From Apostichopus japonicus (Eukaryota > Echinodermata > Holothuroidea > Aspidochirotida > Stichopodidae): a stretch of 64,000 nucleotides of DNA. Positions 63,751 to 64,000 of this stretch are shown here, one piece after another; position 1 is the stretch's first letter; each line of letters starts with the position of its first letter. A program made the translations under genes and the position numbers. Location: NCBI RefSeq assembly GCF_037975245.1, contig NC_092577.1, positions 24,239,398 to 24,303,397 of the forward strand, in the 5' to 3' direction. The notes beneath the pieces are model-generated. The model ran no database searches. It was given only the letters and a program-made list of their open reading frames with translations, and was not told the origin of the DNA.

Positions 63751-64000
63751 AAGCCATCCCAGGGCTTACAATACTGGTTCAAACTTGATTTTCATTAAGT
63801 CATCCCAGGGCTTACAATACTGGTTCAAACTTGATATTTATTAAGCCATCCCAGGGCTTACAATACTGGTTCAAAGTTGATAACTATAAAGCCATCCCAG
63901 GGCTTACAGTACTGGTTTAAAGTTGATAACTATAAAGCCATCCCAGGGCTTACAGTACTGGTTTAAAGTTGATAACTATAAAGCCATCCCAGGGCTTACA
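63751..64000 (+). repeat. 46-bp minisatellite running off the right edge
   Basis: Unit AAGCCATCCCAGGGCTTACA followed by A/GTACTGGTTCAAA(C/G)TTGATA and a variable 6-base end, five full copies plus a partial. The last units are nearly identical, the first more divergent, as in an array growing to the right. Confidence 0.95.

Overview
The window is animal nuclear DNA made almost entirely of transposable elements. I see no operons and no bacterial ribosome-binding sites. It has spliced exons with GT/AG borders, several classes of eukaryotic retrotransposons and DNA transposons, SINEs, microsatellites and 46-bp to ~955-bp satellites. The TE mix (Ty3/gypsy, Tx1-like, Rex1-like and L2/CR1-like LINEs, OTU-bearing Helitron, hAT, THAP/BEN/SAMD3-like TE genes) and AGGTCA-rich intergenic repeats suggest a marine invertebrate deuterostome, probably an echinoderm. 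This is inference, not a species call.

Layout. 0-3.2 kb: the 5' end of a Tx1-like LINE running off the left edge, then a decayed gypsy pol fragment and a ~350-bp dispersed repeat. 3.3-10 kb: a Harbinger-like transposase fragment, a decayed Helitron (OTU domain, basic repeats, Rep N-terminus), a degenerate repeat field and an unclassified TE gene. 10.5-18.9 kb: a (CTAT)n tract, a two-ORF Tx1-like LINE inserted at the edge of an AT-hook gene exon, and the rearranged 3' half of a second Tx1 copy ending in a 14-bp minisatellite. 19-23.4 kb: two hairpin-rich spots, a SINE whose head matches the 5' end of U2 snRNA with perfect target-site duplications, and two tRNA-type SINEs. 23.4-26.5 kb: a Rex1-like LINE carrying an inserted ~350-bp repeat and joined to the 5' half of a Tx1 LINE. 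27.1-30.2 kb: a 3-kb inverted repeat of a ~955-bp satellite. The same satellite lies as a direct tandem array at 56.5-59.8 kb. 30.2-31.8 kb: BEN-like and hAT-transposase pseudogenes.

The centre of the window is a five-layer nest. A coding exon resembling the P2X7-type cysteine-rich family (33.19-33.36 kb plus 54.85-54.96 kb) is split by a hAT-like element with an 8-bp target duplication. The hAT contains a gypsy LTR retrotransposon (33,963-54,178) with two 557-bp LTRs that look identical. The gypsy contains an ~11.4-kb DNA-transposon-like insert holding a spliced C2H2/SAMD3-like gene. That insert in turn contains a near-intact L2/CR1-like LINE. The gypsy element has gag, a classic -1 frameshift signal, protease-RT-RNase H-integrase broken by two one-base indels, and an extra zinc-finger ORF where an env gene could lie.

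54.9-64 kb holds a THAP-domain exon, the tandem satellite, and a stretch with splice-like signals, duplicated mini-exons, combined acceptor/donor sites and a 46-bp minisatellite running off the right edge. This may be the start of a host gene with long introns. I found no convincing intact single-copy host gene, no tRNA or rRNA gene and no CRISPR array.
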